DNA of 64,000 nt from NCBI RefSeq assembly GCF_024295625.1, contig NZ_JANCOJ010000002.1, positions 1 to 64,000 of the forward strand, given 5' to 3'. Source of the stretch: Streptococcus sp. CF8_St5-11. GTDB taxonomy: Bacteria; Bacillota; Bacilli; Lactobacillales; Streptococcaceae. Positions within the stretch are counted from its first letter, which is position 1. The number at the start of each line of letters is the position of its first letter. The translations under genes were made by a program, and so were the position numbers. Positions 43,850 to 56,618 of this stretch are shown here, one piece after another. The notes beneath the pieces are model-generated. The model was not told where the DNA came from and ran no database searches. It saw nothing but the letters and a program-made list of their open reading frames with translations.

Positions 43850-45199
43850 ATGAAATTTGTGAAACAATTTGAAAATAAAAAGGTTCTTGTATTAGGTTTG
43901 GCAAAGTCAGGCGAGTCAGCTGCTCGTTTGTTGGATCGCTTAGGAGCGATTGTGACCGTCAATGATGGCAAACCTTTTGAAGAAAATCCAGCAGCACAAA
44001 GTTTACTGGAAGAAGGGATTAAAGTTGTGACAGGAGGTCACCCTCTGGAATTGTTGGATGAAGACTTTGCAGTCATGGTCAAAAATCCAGGAATCCCTTA
44101 TTCTAACCCAATGGTTGAAAAAGCGCTTGAAAAGGGTATTCCAGTCCTCACTGAAGTGGAATTGGCCTATCTGATTTCGGATGCGCCAATTATTGGGATT
44201 ACAGGATCAAACGGAAAAACGACGACAACAACCATGATCGGAGAAGTCTTGACGGCTGCCGGCCAAGGTGGTCTATTGTCTGGGAATATCGGTTTTCCAG
44301 CTAGTCAAGTTGCACAAACAGCAACAGAAAAGGATGTTCTGGTCATGGAATTGTCTTCTTTCCAATTGATGGGAATTGAAGCCTTCCATCCAGAGATTGC
44401 AGTGATTACCAACCTCATGCCAACCCATATCGACTATCATGGTTCTTTTGAAAATTATGTAGCTGCCAAATGGAATCTTCAAAAGAATATGACAGAAAAA
44501 GATGTCATTGTCTTAAACTTCAATCAAGATTTGGCCAAGGAACTCGCTACAAAAACCAAGGCAAGAGTCCTTCCATTTTCAACGGTCGAAAAGGTGGATG
44601 GGGCTTATTTGGAAGATGGACTTCTCAAGTTTAAGGGAGAAGTTGTTATGCGAGCAGATGAACTGGGTGTTCCAGGTAGCCACAATGTAGAGAATGCCTT
44701 GGCAACGATTGCAGTTGCAAAAGTCCGTGGTGTGGAGAATGAGGTCATTAAAGAAACCTTGTCGGCCTTTGGGGGTGTGAAACACCGCCTTCAATATGTG
44801 GTTGAGATTCAAGGTGTCAAATTCTATAATGATAGTAAATCGACTAATATTCTAGCAACACAAAAAGCTCTTTCTGGTTTTGATAACAGCAAGGTGATCT
44901 TGATTGCAGGGGGTCTCGATCGTGGCAATGAATTTGATGAATTGGTGCCTCACATTACTGGCTTAAAGGAAATGGTGATTCTAGGGGAATCAGCTCCTCG
45001 AGTGAAACGCGCAGCCGATAAAGCAGGCGTCCCTTATGTCGATGCGGCAGATGTAGCGGATGCGACAAAGAAAGCCTTCGATTTGGCTAGCACCGGAGAT
45101 GTTGTGCTACTAAGTCCTGCCAATGCCAGCTGGGATATGTATCCGAATTTTGAAGTGCGTGGGGATGAATTCCTTGCTACAGTAAAAGGGTTGAAATAA
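43850..45199 (+). CDS. murD: UDP-N-acetylmuramoylalanine-D-glutamate ligase
   Basis: A 449-residue cytoplasmic Mur ligase that adds D-glutamate to UDP-MurNAc-L-Ala. The ATP loop [11 protein letters not shown] is near residue 120; [11 protein letters not shown] and YNDSKSTN are conserved Mur-ligase segments. First gene of murD-murG-divIB, preceded by a TAAAAT-type -10 and an extended leader. murG starts one base after its stop. Confidence 0.97.
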   Translation: MKFVKQFENKKVLVLGLAKSGESAARLLDRLGAIVTVNDGKPFEENPAAQSLLEEGIKVVTGGHPLELLDEDFAVMVKNPGIPYSNPMVEKALEKGIPVLTEVELAYLISDAPIIGITGSNGKTTTTTMIGEVLTAAGQGGLLSGNIGFPASQVAQTATEKDVLVMELSSFQLMGIEAFHPEIAVITNLMPTHIDYHGSFENYVAAKWNLQKNMTEKDVIVLNFNQDLAKELATKTKARVLPFSTVEKVDGAYLEDGLLKFKGEVVMRADELGVPGSHNVENALATIAVAKVRGVENEVIKETLSAFGGVKHRLQYVVEIQGVKFYNDSKSTNILATQKALSGFDNSKVILIAGGLDRGNEFDELVPHITGLKEMVILGESAPRVKRAADKAGVPYVDAADVADATKKAFDLASTGDVVLLSPANASWDMYPNFEVRGDEFLATVKGLK

Positions 45200-45200
45200 A

Positions 45201-46283
45201 ATGAAAAAAATAATGTTTACTGGTGGGGGAACCGTGGGACATGTGACCCTTAATCTCCTCTTGATTCCAAAATTTATCGAAGATGGATGGGAAGTCCATT
45301 ATATTGGGGACAAAAAAGGAATCGAATACCAAGAGATCAAAAAGTCTGGCTTAGAGGTACGATTCCATTCGATTGCAACAGGGAAATTGCGTCGCTATTT
45401 CTCTTTCCAAAATATGATGGATGTGTTCAAGGTGGCTTGGGGAACGCTCCAATCCATAGCGATTCTGCTCCGTGTGCGTCCACAAGTTCTCTTCTCAAAA
45501 GGGGGATTTGTCTCGGTGCCACCAGTGATCGCGGCTCGTCTCACTCGTGTTCCTGTCTATATCCATGAGTCCGATCTCTCGATGGGATTGGCCAATAAAA
45601 TTGCTTATAAATTTGCTACCAAGATGTACACGACTTTTGAGCAAGCACATGGTTTGACAAAGAGTGAGCATATCGGTGCGGTAACCAAGGTCACAGATCA
45701 TATTCCGACAACTTCTGAAGAATTAGAAGAAAAAACAAAAGGTTTCCGAAAAGACTTGCCGACCCTTCTCTTTGTCGGAGGATCAGCCGGTGCGCGTGTC
45801 TTTAATGAATTTGTAACAGAGCATCAAGCAGAGCTCTTGCAGCACTACAATATCATCAATTTGACGGGCGATTCAACATTGAATCAGGCTGAGGGTGGCT
45901 TGTATCGAGTGGATTATGTAACCGATCAGTATTTGCCCATGCTCCAGAAGGCTGATTTAGTGGTAACTAGGGGTGGAGCCAATACCTTATTTGAAATCTT
46001 GGCTATGAACAAACTCCATTTGATTGTACCACTTGGAAAAGAAGCCAGTCGTGGCGATCAGATTGAAAATGCCCAATATTTTGTGGATAAAGGTTATGCA
46101 GAGCAATTGCAGGAAGATCAATTGACCCTCGAAACCTTTAATGAAACCATTCAAGAAATGTTGAAGCAAAGCCAAGTCTACCACCAAGCAATGGAAAAAT
46201 CGACAGAACTCCTTTCACTAGACGATTTTTATAGCCTGCTTCAAAAAGATATCAGTAAGGGAAAAAATGACGGACGACAATAA
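45201..46283 (+). CDS. murG: UDP-GlcNAc:lipid I GlcNAc transferase MurG
   Basis: A 360-residue GT28 glycosyltransferase at the inner membrane face that turns lipid I into lipid II. N-terminal [14 protein letters not shown] is the lipid/diphosphate loop, [16 protein letters not shown] a core motif, [13 protein letters not shown] and [12 protein letters not shown] bind the UDP sugar. The TVGHV form in place of TGGHV is typical of streptococci. Overlaps divIB by 17 nt. Confidence 0.96.
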   Translation: MKKIMFTGGGTVGHVTLNLLLIPKFIEDGWEVHYIGDKKGIEYQEIKKSGLEVRFHSIATGKLRRYFSFQNMMDVFKVAWGTLQSIAILLRVRPQVLFSKGGFVSVPPVIAARLTRVPVYIHESDLSMGLANKIAYKFATKMYTTFEQAHGLTKSEHIGAVTKVTDHIPTTSEELEEKTKGFRKDLPTLLFVGGSAGARVFNEFVTEHQAELLQHYNIINLTGDSTLNQAEGGLYRVDYVTDQYLPMLQKADLVVTRGGANTLFEILAMNKLHLIVPLGKEASRGDQIENAQYFVDKGYAEQLQEDQLTLETFNETIQEMLKQSQVYHQAMEKSTELLSLDDFYSLLQKDISKGKNDGRQ

Positions 46284-47490
46284 AAAAACGCCAACGGATG
46301 ACAAAATTACAGAATTGTCAGCCTGGCAAAAAAGAAACAAAGAATATTTAGAAAAAAAAGCGCTTGAAAAAGCGGAAGAAGCTGAAACAGAGGAAACTGA
46401 AAGCGAAGAAACAAAAGAAGACGAAGACCTTTCAGAAAAAGAAACAGCTTCCGTCTCAGAGGAAGAATCTGACGAACGAAAAGAGTCTGAAGAGGAAGAT
46501 GAATCTGAGACCGAAGAGGATCCAGAAGTAGATGGAGAAAGTTTAGAAGGAGAAGAGGATGATCCGGCTGTAGAGGAGCTAGATCCTTCAGAGAAGCAAG
46601 AGAAAAAGCCTTCATTTTTTAAAGGCTTAAAGATGAAAAAGCCAAAGAAGGAACCGACGGTGGCAAAACGCCATATCTATCGTGCCCTTCCGGTAATCGG
46701 AATCAGCTCGATTGTCGCCCTTCTCTCAATCTATTTTTTAAGTCCCTTGTCCACACAGAAAGTGATTGAATTTTCAGGGAACAAAGCGGTTGATCAGCAA
46801 CTCTTGTATGAAAAAAGTCGCATCAAAGAAGAAGATTATACTCTGACGACCTTCCTTCATAAATCGGTCTATGAACAAAATATGAAAACGGCTAGTCCGT
46901 GGATCAAAGAAGTGCACATGCATTATCAATTCCCAGTGACCTTTAAAGTCAATGTCGTGGAACACAAAGTAGTTGCTTATTATGTGACCGGAGAAGACCA
47001 CTATCCAGTATTGGAAAATGGAGAAGTCGTTGAGACAGTAACTCCAGCTTCGGAATTGCCGTCCTCCTATATTAGTTTAAAATTCTCAGATCGAGAATTG
47101 GTTAGACAATTTGTCCAAGAAATGAAGTCTATATCTTCTTCCATTACGGATAAAATTGTTTCGGTAGATCTGACACCAAGTAAGGTCACCAAGGATCTGG
47201 TGACCATCACCATGAAAAACGATAATAAAATCTTGGTGCCTGTTTCCCAAATTACCCGCAAGCTTCCTTATTATAAAGCCATTAGTAAGCAATTAGACGA
47301 TGATTCGACTATCGATATGGAGGCTGGAGTTTTCAGCTATAGTGAACAATCCATCGCAGATGCCAAAGAGCAAGCTGAGAAAGAAAAGGCTGAAAGTACA
47401 GAAAATCAGAATGAACATTCTGAGGAAGCAAGCCAAGAACAGAATCAAGAACAGAATCCAGAAGGGGAGAATTCTTCTGGGAATGAGTAA
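46267..47490 (+). CDS. divIB: Cell division protein DivIB (FtsQ)
   Basis: A 407-residue divisome membrane protein. Residues 1-135 are a cytoplasmic tail, strongly acidic from 36 to 111 and then basic ([12 protein letters not shown]) before the single transmembrane helix (about 139-159). POTRA (about 162-232) and beta domains follow outside, then a Gln/Glu/Asn-rich tail. It stabilises the FtsL-DivIC complex. The long charged tail is common in streptococci and drifts in sequence. Last gene of the mur cluster. Confidence 0.93.
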   Translation: MTDDNKKTPTDDKITELSAWQKRNKEYLEKKALEKAEEAETEETESEETKEDEDLSEKETASVSEEESDERKESEEEDESETEEDPEVDGESLEGEEDDPAVEELDPSEKQEKKPSFFKGLKMKKPKKEPTVAKRHIYRALPVIGISSIVALLSIYFLSPLSTQKVIEFSGNKAVDQQLLYEKSRIKEEDYTLTTFLHKSVYEQNMKTASPWIKEVHMHYQFPVTFKVNVVEHKVVAYYVTGEDHYPVLENGEVVETVTPASELPSSYISLKFSDRELVRQFVQEMKSISSSITDKIVSVDLTPSKVTKDLVTITMKNDNKILVPVSQITRKLPYYKAISKQLDDDSTIDMEAGVFSYSEQSIADAKEQAEKEKAESTENQNEHSEEASQEQNQEQNPEGENSSGNE

Positions 47491-47546
47491 AGCCCATAAA
47501 TTATCTCAAATAATTGAAGAAAAAATGTCCATTTTAGGCTTCTTTG

Positions 47547-47555
47547 TGATATAAT
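47547..47555 (+). promoter_or_regulatory. TG-extended -10 of ftsA
   Basis: TGaTATAAT with TATAAT at 47550-47555, about 78 nt before the ftsA start. Confidence 0.65.
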
Positions 47556-47632
47556 GAAGTTTGGATAGTTCCAACTAAAAGGGCTATAAATAGATGTAAA
47601 GTGAAAACAAATAAAGAGAGAGGACTGGTGTA

Positions 47633-49021
47633 ATGGCTAGAGACGGCTTTTTTACAGGTTTAGATATCGGTACTAGTTCAATAAAAGTATTGGTGGCAGA
47701 ACATGTCAATGGAGAAATGAATGTAATTGGAGTCAGCAATGCAAAAAGTGCTGGCGTCAAAGATGGAATTATAGTAGATATCGAAGCTGCTTCAAATGCA
47801 ATTAAAAATGCAATCAGCCAAGCTGAAGAAAAAGCAGGGATTTCAATCAATCTAGTCAATGTTGGGTTGCCTGCAAACTTACTACAAATCGAAGCAACTC
47901 AAGGAATGATTCCAGTCACAAGTGATTCGAAAGAAATCACAGATGCAGATGTTGAAAATGTTGTCAAATCTGCACTCACAAAAAGTATGACACCGGATCG
48001 TGAAGTAATCACCTTCATTCCTGAGGAATTCACAGTTGATGGTTTCCAAGGGATCCGCGATCCACGCGGAATGATGGGGATCCGACTTGAAATGCGTGGC
48101 CTTCTTTATACAGGACCTCGTACAATCTTGCACAATTTGCGTAAAACCGTTGAACGTGCAGGCTTACAAGTTGAAAACATCATCATTTCACCGCTTGCGA
48201 TGATCAAAACAGTCTTGAATGAAGGCGAACGTGAATTCGGAGCAACGGTGATCGATATGGGTGGTGGCCAAACAACGGTGGCATCTGTTCGTAGCCAAGA
48301 ACTTCAATTTACAAATATCTACCAAGAAGGTGGCGATTATGTTACCAAAGATATTTCTAAAGTATTGAAAACTTCTCAAAAATTGGCAGAAGGCTTGAAG
48401 TTCAACTATGGTGAGGCCTATGTGCCATCTGCTGGAAACGAAGTCTTCCATGTAGAAGTCATCGGTGAAGTAGAGCCAGTTGAAGTGACTGAGAAGTACT
48501 TAGCTGAAATCATTTCAGCACGTATTAAACACATCTTTGAGCAAATCAAACAAGACCTTGAGAGAAGACATTTGTTGGATCTTCCTGGTGGTATTGTGAT
48601 TATCGGTGGAGGTGCGATCCTTCCTGGTGTTGAAGAATTGGCTCAAGAAGTCTTTGGTGTAAATGTGAAATTGTTTGTTCCAAATCAAATTGGAATTCGC
48701 AATCCAGCTTTTGCCCATGTAATTAGCTTGTCTGAATATGCAGGCAATTTGACAGATGTGGATATTATTGCTCAAGCTGCGGTTCATGGAGACGAAGTCT
48801 TGCGTCAACAACCGATTCAATTTGATCGTCCAGTTCAACCACAAGTACAACCACAACCTGCTGCTCCAGCACAACCGGTAGTACCTGCATACAATGCTGA
48901 GAAGATTGAATCTCCAGTGGATGCTCAAGAAATTCCAGCAGCAAGCAATGATAGCAAACAAGAACCAAAAACTACATTCACAGACCGAATGAAAAATTTG
49001 ATCGGTAATATGTTTGATTAA
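47633..49021 (+). CDS. ftsA: Cell division protein FtsA
   Basis: A 462-residue actin-like protein tethering FtsZ to the membrane. Phosphate-1 loop GLDIGTSSIK near the start, the second ATP motif VIDMGGGQTTVA and the adenosine motif VIIGGGAILPGVEE are present. A Gln/Pro/Ala-rich linker leads to the C-terminal amphipathic targeting helix FTDRMKNLIGNMF. ftsZ follows after 15 nt. Confidence 0.97.
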   Translation: MARDGFFTGLDIGTSSIKVLVAEHVNGEMNVIGVSNAKSAGVKDGIIVDIEAASNAIKNAISQAEEKAGISINLVNVGLPANLLQIEATQGMIPVTSDSKEITDADVENVVKSALTKSMTPDREVITFIPEEFTVDGFQGIRDPRGMMGIRLEMRGLLYTGPRTILHNLRKTVERAGLQVENIIISPLAMIKTVLNEGEREFGATVIDMGGGQTTVASVRSQELQFTNIYQEGGDYVTKDISKVLKTSQKLAEGLKFNYGEAYVPSAGNEVFHVEVIGEVEPVEVTEKYLAEIISARIKHIFEQIKQDLERRHLLDLPGGIVIIGGGAILPGVEELAQEVFGVNVKLFVPNQIGIRNPAFAHVISLSEYAGNLTDVDIIAQAAVHGDEVLRQQPIQFDRPVQPQVQPQPAAPAQPVVPAYNAEKIESPVDAQEIPAASNDSKQEPKTTFTDRMKNLIGNMFD

Positions 49022-49030
49022 GGAGTGTAA

Positions 49031-50302
<1,272 letters not shown>

Positions 50303-50304
50303 TC

Positions 50305-50973
50305 ATGAATCTGGGAGAGAATGCTGATCTTGTTCGGCAACAAGTAGAAACAGCAAGAAACAAAGCTAACCGTCGAGATCAAGTTAATGTGATAGCTGTC
50401 ACCAAGTATGTGGATGTTGCCACAACAGAAGCACTGGTGAAAACAGGTATCCAACATATCGGTGAAAATCGTGTCGATAAATTCCTAGAAAAGTATCAAG
50501 CTCTAAAAGAGTATGACCTCACTTGGCACTTGATTGGGAGCCTCCAACGGCGGAAAGTAAAAGACGTGATCAATCTCGTCGATTACTTTCATGCCTTGGA
50601 TTCGGTGAAGCTGGCTCAAGAAATTCAAAAGCGAGCAGAACACCCAATCAAGTGTTTCCTCCAAGTGAACATTTCTGGTGAAGAAAGTAAGCATGGTTTT
50701 GCACCCGATGAACTGGATGATGTTTTAGCGGAAATCGCACAGCTGGACAAAATTGAAATTGTTGGTTTAATGACGATGGCTCCTTTTGAGGCTAGTCAAG
50801 AAGAGTTGCAGGATATTTTTTCAAAAACTCACCAACTTCAGAAACAACTAGAAAAGAAACAATTAAAAAATATGCCTTTTTCAGAACTAAGTATGGGTAT
50901 GAGTCGTGACTTTGAAGTAGCCATTGCGAACGGAGCGACTTATGTAAGAATTGGGACATCATTTTTTAAATAG
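50305..50973 (+). CDS. ylmE: PLP-binding homeostasis protein YlmE (YggS family)
   Basis: A 222-residue PLPBP/YggS-type single-domain alanine-racemase fold with PLP lysine K34 in IAVTKYVD. It has no known catalysis; it buffers free pyridoxal phosphate and affects amino-acid pools. HIGENRVDKFLEKY and MGMSRDFEVAIANGAT are diagnostic. Part of the conserved ylmE-sepF-yggT-ylmH-divIVA division block. Confidence 0.95.
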   Translation: MNLGENADLVRQQVETARNKANRRDQVNVIAVTKYVDVATTEALVKTGIQHIGENRVDKFLEKYQALKEYDLTWHLIGSLQRRKVKDVINLVDYFHALDSVKLAQEIQKRAEHPIKCFLQVNISGEESKHGFAPDELDDVLAEIAQLDKIEIVGLMTMAPFEASQEELQDIFSKTHQLQKQLEKKQLKNMPFSELSMGMSRDFEVAIANGATYVRIGTSFFK

Positions 50974-50982
50974 GAAAGAACT

Positions 50983-51612
50983 ATGTCATTAAAAGATAAA
51001 TTTAACAACTTTATTGACTACTTCACAGAAGACGGTGAAGAAGTAGAAGTTCGCGAGGCAAAAGCAGCTGGGGCGGAAACACAACCAGTTCCACAGCCAC
51101 AGCCGACTCCTCAAGTGACTTCTCCACGTCCACAGATTAGTCAAAGAGAACCAGTAAAACCAAAACCGACTCCTGTCGCCCCTGTTACGACTCCAGTGTC
51201 TACAGCGGCTGTGAAGGAACCTGTTTCAACAACGAAAAGTTCATCTGAAAATATTACGCGCTTGCATGAACGTCAACGTGAATTGGCTGCTAAGCGTGCG
51301 AATACAGATGAAAAGATTACCATCGATGTACGCTATCCCCGCAAATACGAGGAAGCGACTGAAATTGTTGATCTATTACTATCTAATGAGAGTATCTTGA
51401 TTGACTTCCAATATATGACAGAAGTACAAGCACGTCGTTGTTTAGATTATTTGGATGGAGCTCGTTATGTTTTAGCGGGAAATCTTCGTCGTGTGGCAAG
51501 TACCATGTACTTGTTGACTCCGATTAATGTAGTTGTTAACGTTGAAGATATTCGCCTTCCAAATGATGTGGAAGTAACAGAATTTGACTACGATATGAAA
51601 CGTAATCGTTAA
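50983..51612 (+). CDS. sepF: Cell division protein SepF
   Basis: A 209-residue Z-ring anchor. The N-terminal amphipathic helix [14 protein letters not shown] binds membrane, a Pro/Gln/Thr-rich linker (about 30-85) follows, and the C-terminal domain (about 110-200, [20 protein letters not shown]) polymerises and bundles FtsZ. Typical streptococcal length. Between ylmE and yggT with spacing of 9 and 1 nt. Confidence 0.95.
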   Translation: MSLKDKFNNFIDYFTEDGEEVEVREAKAAGAETQPVPQPQPTPQVTSPRPQISQREPVKPKPTPVAPVTTPVSTAAVKEPVSTTKSSSENITRLHERQRELAAKRANTDEKITIDVRYPRKYEEATEIVDLLLSNESILIDFQYMTEVQARRCLDYLDGARYVLAGNLRRVASTMYLLTPINVVVNVEDIRLPNDVEVTEFDYDMKRNR

Positions 51613-51613
51613 A

Positions 51614-51877
51614 ATGATTATTTTTCAATATCTATCAAATATCATTCAAATCTATTCCATCATTCTAGTCATCTATGCCTTGCTTGCTTGGTTCCCTGGG
51701 GCGCCTCAGAGTACTCTCGGACAAATGGTTCACCGCCTAGTTGAACCATTTTTGAGCCTTTTTAGAAAGTTACCCTTGCAGGTGGGAGGTTTAGATTTCA
51801 CAGTTTGGATAGCACTTTTGGTTTTGAACCTGATGAATCAGTTATTAGCCCGCTTGTTCCTACTTTTGATTGGATAG
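51614..51877 (+). CDS. yggT: YggT family membrane protein
   Basis: An 87-residue protein with two hydrophobic helices (YSIILVIYALLAWFPGAP and FTVWIALLVLNLMNQLL) and the YggT signature VEPFLSLFRKL. It is linked with cell division by location. Molecular role is unclear. Confidence 0.92.
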   Translation: MIIFQYLSNIIQIYSIILVIYALLAWFPGAPQSTLGQMVHRLVEPFLSLFRKLPLQVGGLDFTVWIALLVLNLMNQLLARLFLLLIG

Positions 51878-51880
51878 AAT

Positions 51881-52675
51881 ATGATGGGACAGAAAGAGAT
51901 TTACCAACATTTCAATCGCGAAGATCACGAATTTATTGATCGTTGTATTGAATTGTCTGAAAGAGTGGTGGAACGCTATTCTGTTGAGGTGACGGGCTTT
52001 TTAAACCCTCATCAGGTCACTATTTTACGAAATGTCGCGGCAAGCTACCAATTACAGGTCTTTGTTTCTAGTGATGAGCAGAAAATGGAGTATGCCAAGG
52101 TTATTGTTGCTCCGGATTATTACCAATTAGATCCAAGTGACTTTGATCTGGCCTTATTGGAAATGGTCTATGCTTCAAAATTTCATCACTTGACCCATTC
52201 CCAGGTACTGGGGACCATTGTTCACCAATTAGGTGTGGAGCGCAAGTCCTTTGGAGATATTCTAACGAGTGATGGAAAGATCCAAGTATTTGTTGAACAG
52301 CGTTTTGTTCACTATTTTATGGATCACATCCAGAAAATTTCTCGGGTACCTGTTAAGCTGAGGGAAGTTCCTCTCTCTGAACAAATGATCGTAGAGGAAG
52401 AAAGCCAGCAGCGAGATATTCTCGTGTCGAGTTATCGGTTAGATAAGGTGATTGCTGGGACCTTCAAGCTTTCGCGCTCACAAGCTAGTCAGTTGATTAG
52501 TTCTGGTTTAGTGAAAGTTAACTATGCGACTAATTCCAATGTTAGCTATGCTGTAGGTTTGAATGATTTAGTCAGTGTTCGACGCTTTGGGCGTCTTAAA
52601 ATTGTTTCTGAAAATGGTATTTCAAAGAGTGGAAAATATAAAGTAACTGTTGAAGTACTCTTAAGTAAAAAATGA
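51881..52675 (+). CDS. ylmH: S4-domain RNA-binding protein YlmH
   Basis: A 264-residue protein with a C-terminal S4 domain (SSYRLDKVIAGTFKLSRSQA onward, about 183-262). YlmH of Firmicutes has recently been tied to rescue of stalled 50S-peptidyl-tRNA complexes, and genetically to division. ATG at 51881 or the next codon. It ends 9 nt before divIVA. Confidence 0.93.
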   Translation: MMGQKEIYQHFNREDHEFIDRCIELSERVVERYSVEVTGFLNPHQVTILRNVAASYQLQVFVSSDEQKMEYAKVIVAPDYYQLDPSDFDLALLEMVYASKFHHLTHSQVLGTIVHQLGVERKSFGDILTSDGKIQVFVEQRFVHYFMDHIQKISRVPVKLREVPLSEQMIVEEESQQRDILVSSYRLDKVIAGTFKLSRSQASQLISSGLVKVNYATNSNVSYAVGLNDLVSVRRFGRLKIVSENGISKSGKYKVTVEVLLSKK

Positions 52676-52684
52676 GGAGGAGTT

Positions 52685-53512
52685 ATGGCTCTTACTGCTT
52701 TAGAAATTAAAGATAAAACTTTTGGCGTTAAATTTAGAGGATATGATGCGAACGAAGTAGAAGAATTTCTAGATATCGTTGTTCGCGATTATGAAGATCT
52801 TGTTCGTTTAAATCATGATCAAGAAGCAAAAATTCAAGCTCTTGAAGAACGATTAAACTATTTTGATGAAATGAAAGATTCATTGAGTCAATCTGTTTTG
52901 ATTGCACAAGATACTGCTGAACGTGTCAAACAAGCAGCTAACGAACGTTCTGAAAATATTGTTCGTCAAGCTGAACAAGATGCACAACATTTAGTAGATG
53001 AAGCAAAACAAAAAGCAAATGAAATCCTTCGTCATGCAACGGATAATGCCAAGAAGGTTGCCGTTGAAACAGAGGAATTGAAGAACAAGACACGCGTCTT
53101 CCATCAACGTTTGAAATCAACCATCGAAAGCCAATTGAGCATTATCGATACACCTGAATGGGATGAAATTCTTCGTCCAACAGCTATGTACATTCAAACA
53201 AGTGATGAAGCTTTCCGTGAAATTGTGGAGAAAGCTTTGGGTGAATCTGTTCACCATCATCATGCAGAAGATGATAACATTGATTTGACTCGTCAATTCT
53301 CTCCAGCTGAAATCGAAGAATTGCAAAAACGCATCGAAGCTGCTAATTTAGAATTGGGTGCAACACAAGCGTTTGAAGGTTTGAATGAAAAAGTTCAATC
53401 CGCTTTAGAAGAAGCAGAGCACGCTCGTCATGAAAATGAGGAAGTCGTTGAGGTTGAAGAAACTGTTCAACCAGAAGATGATGCAAATCGTGAATCTGTC
53501 AATATTTTATAA
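52685..53512 (+). CDS. divIVA: Septum/pole protein DivIVA
   Basis: A 275-residue coiled-coil protein binding negatively curved membrane at septum and poles. The N-terminal lipid-binding part FGVKFRGYDANEVEEFLD is conserved; coiled coils cover about 30-165; the rest is an acidic tail. In streptococci it is phosphorylated by StkP. GAGGAG precedes the ATG. The end of the gene carries a TATAAT (53508-53513) that can start the ileS T-box transcript. Confidence 0.96.
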   Translation: MALTALEIKDKTFGVKFRGYDANEVEEFLDIVVRDYEDLVRLNHDQEAKIQALEERLNYFDEMKDSLSQSVLIAQDTAERVKQAANERSENIVRQAEQDAQHLVDEAKQKANEILRHATDNAKKVAVETEELKNKTRVFHQRLKSTIESQLSIIDTPEWDEILRPTAMYIQTSDEAFREIVEKALGESVHHHHAEDDNIDLTRQFSPAEIEELQKRIEAANLELGATQAFEGLNEKVQSALEEAEHARHENEEVVEVEETVQPEDDANRESVNIL

Positions 53513-53515
53513 TTT

Positions 53516-53738
53516 TGTAAAAACAGGTCCATTAATGATAGGTCTAGCGAGCAGATGATGGTGGAAGATCTGCACTCCCTCTTAATGGATGATCCTTTTA
53601 CAGTATTCGTTCTGAACCCTTGAGTAAGAACGGACGTTTCCCTCGTTACGGGATGAGAGGAGAAGGTCGCTTGCGACTTCTCGAACAAAGGTGGTACCAC
53701 GAGCAATCGTCCTTTTTAGGATGCTCGTGTTTTTTTTA
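53516..53738 (+). promoter_or_regulatory. T-box leader (isoleucine, specifier ATC) with terminator
   Basis: Base stem GTAAAA (53517-53522) pairs with TTTTAC (53596-53601); CCATTAA (53529-53535) pairs with TTAATGG (53582-53588). The specifier loop reads ATGATCC, with ATC at 53592-53594. The T-box AGGTGGTACCACG is at 53689-53701 and the terminator CACGAGC (53699-53705)/GCTCGTG (53723-53729) with T8 follows. A TATAAT at 53508-53513 is the likely promoter -10. Confidence 0.93.
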
Positions 53739-53765
53739 TAACTTTTAAATCAATAAGGAGACACA

Positions 53766-56558
53766 ATGAAACTCAAAGAAACATTGAATCTTGGAAAAAC
53801 AGCTTTTCCAATGCGGGCTGGGCTTCCAACGAAAGAACCAGTTTGGCAAAAAGAATGGGAAGATGCAAAATTGTATCAACGCCGTCAAGAGTTGAATGAA
53901 GGAAAACCGCATTTTACGCTTCATGATGGACCTCCCTATGCTAACGGAAATATTCACGTAGGGCATGCCATGAACAAGATCTCAAAAGATATCATTGTTC
54001 GTTCCAAGTCTATGTCAGGCTTTTACGCCCCTTATATCCCAGGTTGGGATACCCATGGTTTGCCAATTGAGCAAGTCTTGGCTAAACAAGGTGTGAAACG
54101 TAAAGAAATGGACTTGGTTGAGTACTTGAAACTTTGTCGAGAATATGCTCTTTCTCAAGTAGATAAACAACGCGAAGACTTCAAACGCTTGGGTGTTTCA
54201 GGTGATTGGGATCATCCTTATGTCACCTTGACGCCTGACTATGAAGCAGCGCAAATCCGCGTCTTTGGTGAGATGGCTAATAAGGGCTATATCTACCGTG
54301 GAGCTAAGCCAGTTTATTGGTCTTGGTCTTCTGAATCAGCCCTCGCTGAAGCGGAGATTGAATACCATGATTTGGTATCAACGTCTCTTTACTATGCGAA
54401 CAAGGTTAAAGATGGTAAGGGTGTCCTAGATACAGATACCTACATCGTCGTTTGGACAACAACTCCATTTACGGTTACAGCTTCTCGTGGATTGACGGTG
54501 GGTGCAGAGTTTGATTATGTCGTAGTGAAACCTGCTGGATCTGACCGCAAGTATGTCGTAGCATCTGAGCTCGTGCCAAGCCTTTCTGAAAAATTCGGTT
54601 GGGAAAATGCTGAAGTCCTTGCGACTTACCAAGGAAAAGAATTGAACCATATCGTTACAGAACACCCATGGGATCCTGAAGTGGATGAATTGGTGATCCT
54701 TGGTGAGCATGTAACCCTTGATTCAGGTACTGGTATCGTCCATACCGCTCCTGGTTTTGGTGAGGATGACTACAATGTAGGGATTGCCAATGGCCTCGAA
54801 GTTGCTGTTACTGTTAACGAACGCGGAATCATGATGGAAAATGCTGGTACTGATTTTGCAGGTCAGTTCTATGACAAGGTTGTTCCAACAGTTATCGAAA
54901 AACTTGGCGATTTGCTCCTTGCTCAAGAAGAAATCTCTCACTCCTACCCATTTGACTGGCGGACGAAAAAACCAATCATCTGGCGTGCCGTGCCACAGTG
55001 GTTCGCTTCTGTATCAAAATTCCGTCAAGATATCTTGGACGAAATTGAAAAAGTGAAATTCCACTCAGAATGGGGGAAAGTCCGTCTTTACAACATGATT
55101 CGTGACCGTGGTGACTGGGTCATCTCTCGTCAACGTGCCTGGGGTGTGCCTCTTCCAATCTTCTATGCAGAAGACGGGACACCAATCATGACAGCTGAAA
55201 CCATCGAACATGTGGCTCAACTCTTTGAAGAGCATGGTTCGATCATCTGGTGGCAGTGTGAAGCGAAAGACCTCTTGCCAGAAGGGTTTACGCATCCTGG
55301 TTCACCGAATGGCGAATTTACAAAAGAAACAGATATCATGGACGTCTGGTTTGACTCAGGTTCATCATGGAATGGGGTTGTGGTGAACCGTCCAGAACTC
55401 AAATACCCAGCTGATCTTTACCTAGAAGGTTCAGACCAATACCGTGGTTGGTTCAACTCATCTCTTATCACATCTGTGGCGAACCATGGTGTCGCACCAT
55501 ACAAACAAATCTTGTCTCAAGGTTTTGCTTTGGATGGTAAAGGTGAGAAGATGTCTAAATCTCTTGGAAATACCATTGCTCCAAGTGATGTTGAAAAGCA
55601 ATTTGGTGCAGAAATCTTGCGTCTCTGGGTAACCAGTGTAGACTCAAGCAATGACGTGCGTATCTCAATGGATATCTTGAGCCAAGTGTCTGAAACTTAC
55701 CGTAAGATTCGGAATACTCTTCGTTTCTTGATTGCCAATACTTCTGACTTTAACCCAGCTGAGGATGCAGTAGCTTACGAAGAACTTCGTTCTGTTGACA
55801 AGTACATGACCATTCGCTTTAACCAGCTTGTCAAGATCATCCGTGACGCTTATGAAAACTTTGAGTTCTTGACGATCTACAAAGCGCTAGTCAACTTTAT
55901 CAACGTTGACCTGTCTGCCTTCTACCTAGATTTTGCCAAGGATGTTGTTTACATCGAAGGAGCTAAATCCCTTGAACGCCGTCAAATGCAAACAGTTTTC
56001 TATGATATCCTTGTGAAAATCACGAAACTCTTGACGCCAATTCTTCCTCACACTGCTGAAGAAATCTGGTCCTATCTTGAGTTTGAAGAAGAAGACTTCG
56101 TTCAATTGTCAGAATTGCCAGAAGCAGAAACGTTTGCCAACCAAGAAGAAATCTTGGATACCTGGTCAGCCTTCATGGACTTCCGTGGTCAAGCTCAAAA
56201 AGCCTTGGAAGAAGCGCGGAATGAAAAAGTGATCGGTAAATCTCTTGAAGCTCACTTAACTGTTTATCCAAATGAAGTTGTGAAAACTCTTCTTGGAGCT
56301 GTTGATAGCAATGTTGCTCAACTCTTGATTGTTTCTGAGTTGACCATCGCAGAAGGGCCAGCTCCAGAAGGTGCAGTGACCTTTGAAGATGTAGCCTTCA
56401 CAGTTGAACGTGCAGCTGGTGAAGTTTGTGACCGTTGCCGTCGCATCGATCCAACAACGGCTGAACGCCACTACCACGCAACCATCTGTGATCACTGTGC
56501 AAGCATCGTCGAAGAGAACTTTGCGGACGCAGTCGCAGAAGGATTTGAAGCTAAATAA
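53766..56558 (+). CDS. ileS: Isoleucyl-tRNA synthetase
   Basis: A 930-residue class Ia synthetase. HIGH motif [13 protein letters not shown] is at 55-67, KMSKS in [11 protein letters not shown] is near residue 595, the editing domain lies between them, and the C-terminal zinc finger has CDRC (about 888-891) and CDHC (about 908-911). This is the zinc-containing, mupirocin-sensitive-type IleS. Controlled by the isoleucine T-box; location after divIVA is conserved in streptococci. Confidence 0.98.
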   Translation: MKLKETLNLGKTAFPMRAGLPTKEPVWQKEWEDAKLYQRRQELNEGKPHFTLHDGPPYANGNIHVGHAMNKISKDIIVRSKSMSGFYAPYIPGWDTHGLPIEQVLAKQGVKRKEMDLVEYLKLCREYALSQVDKQREDFKRLGVSGDWDHPYVTLTPDYEAAQIRVFGEMANKGYIYRGAKPVYWSWSSESALAEAEIEYHDLVSTSLYYANKVKDGKGVLDTDTYIVVWTTTPFTVTASRGLTVGAEFDYVVVKPAGSDRKYVVASELVPSLSEKFGWENAEVLATYQGKELNHIVTEHPWDPEVDELVILGEHVTLDSGTGIVHTAPGFGEDDYNVGIANGLEVAVTVNERGIMMENAGTDFAGQFYDKVVPTVIEKLGDLLLAQEEISHSYPFDWRTKKPIIWRAVPQWFASVSKFRQDILDEIEKVKFHSEWGKVRLYNMIRDRGDWVISRQRAWGVPLPIFYAEDGTPIMTAETIEHVAQLFEEHGSIIWWQCEAKDLLPEGFTHPGSPNGEFTKETDIMDVWFDSGSSWNGVVVNRPELKYPADLYLEGSDQYRGWFNSSLITSVANHGVAPYKQILSQGFALDGKGEKMSKSLGNTIAPSDVEKQFGAEILRLWVTSVDSSNDVRISMDILSQVSETYRKIRNTLRFLIANTSDFNPAEDAVAYEELRSVDKYMTIRFNQLVKIIRDAYENFEFLTIYKALVNFINVDLSAFYLDFAKDVVYIEGAKSLERRQMQTVFYDILVKITKLLTPILPHTAEEIWSYLEFEEEDFVQLSELPEAETFANQEEILDTWSAFMDFRGQAQKALEEARNEKVIGKSLEAHLTVYPNEVVKTLLGAVDSNVAQLLIVSELTIAEGPAPEGAVTFEDVAFTVERAAGEVCDRCRRIDPTTAERHYHATICDHCASIVEENFADAVAEGFEAK

Positions 56559-56568
56559 TAAGATGTGA

Positions 56569-56603
56569 AAAATCGCAGGGAGAGAGTCTCCTTGCGACTT
56601 TTC
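56569..56603 (+). terminator. Terminator after ileS
   Basis: TCGCAGGGAGA pairs with TCTCCTTGCGA around GAG, followed by CTTTTC. T run is short. Confidence 0.65.
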
Positions 56604-56618
56604 AATAAAGAGGAAGTT

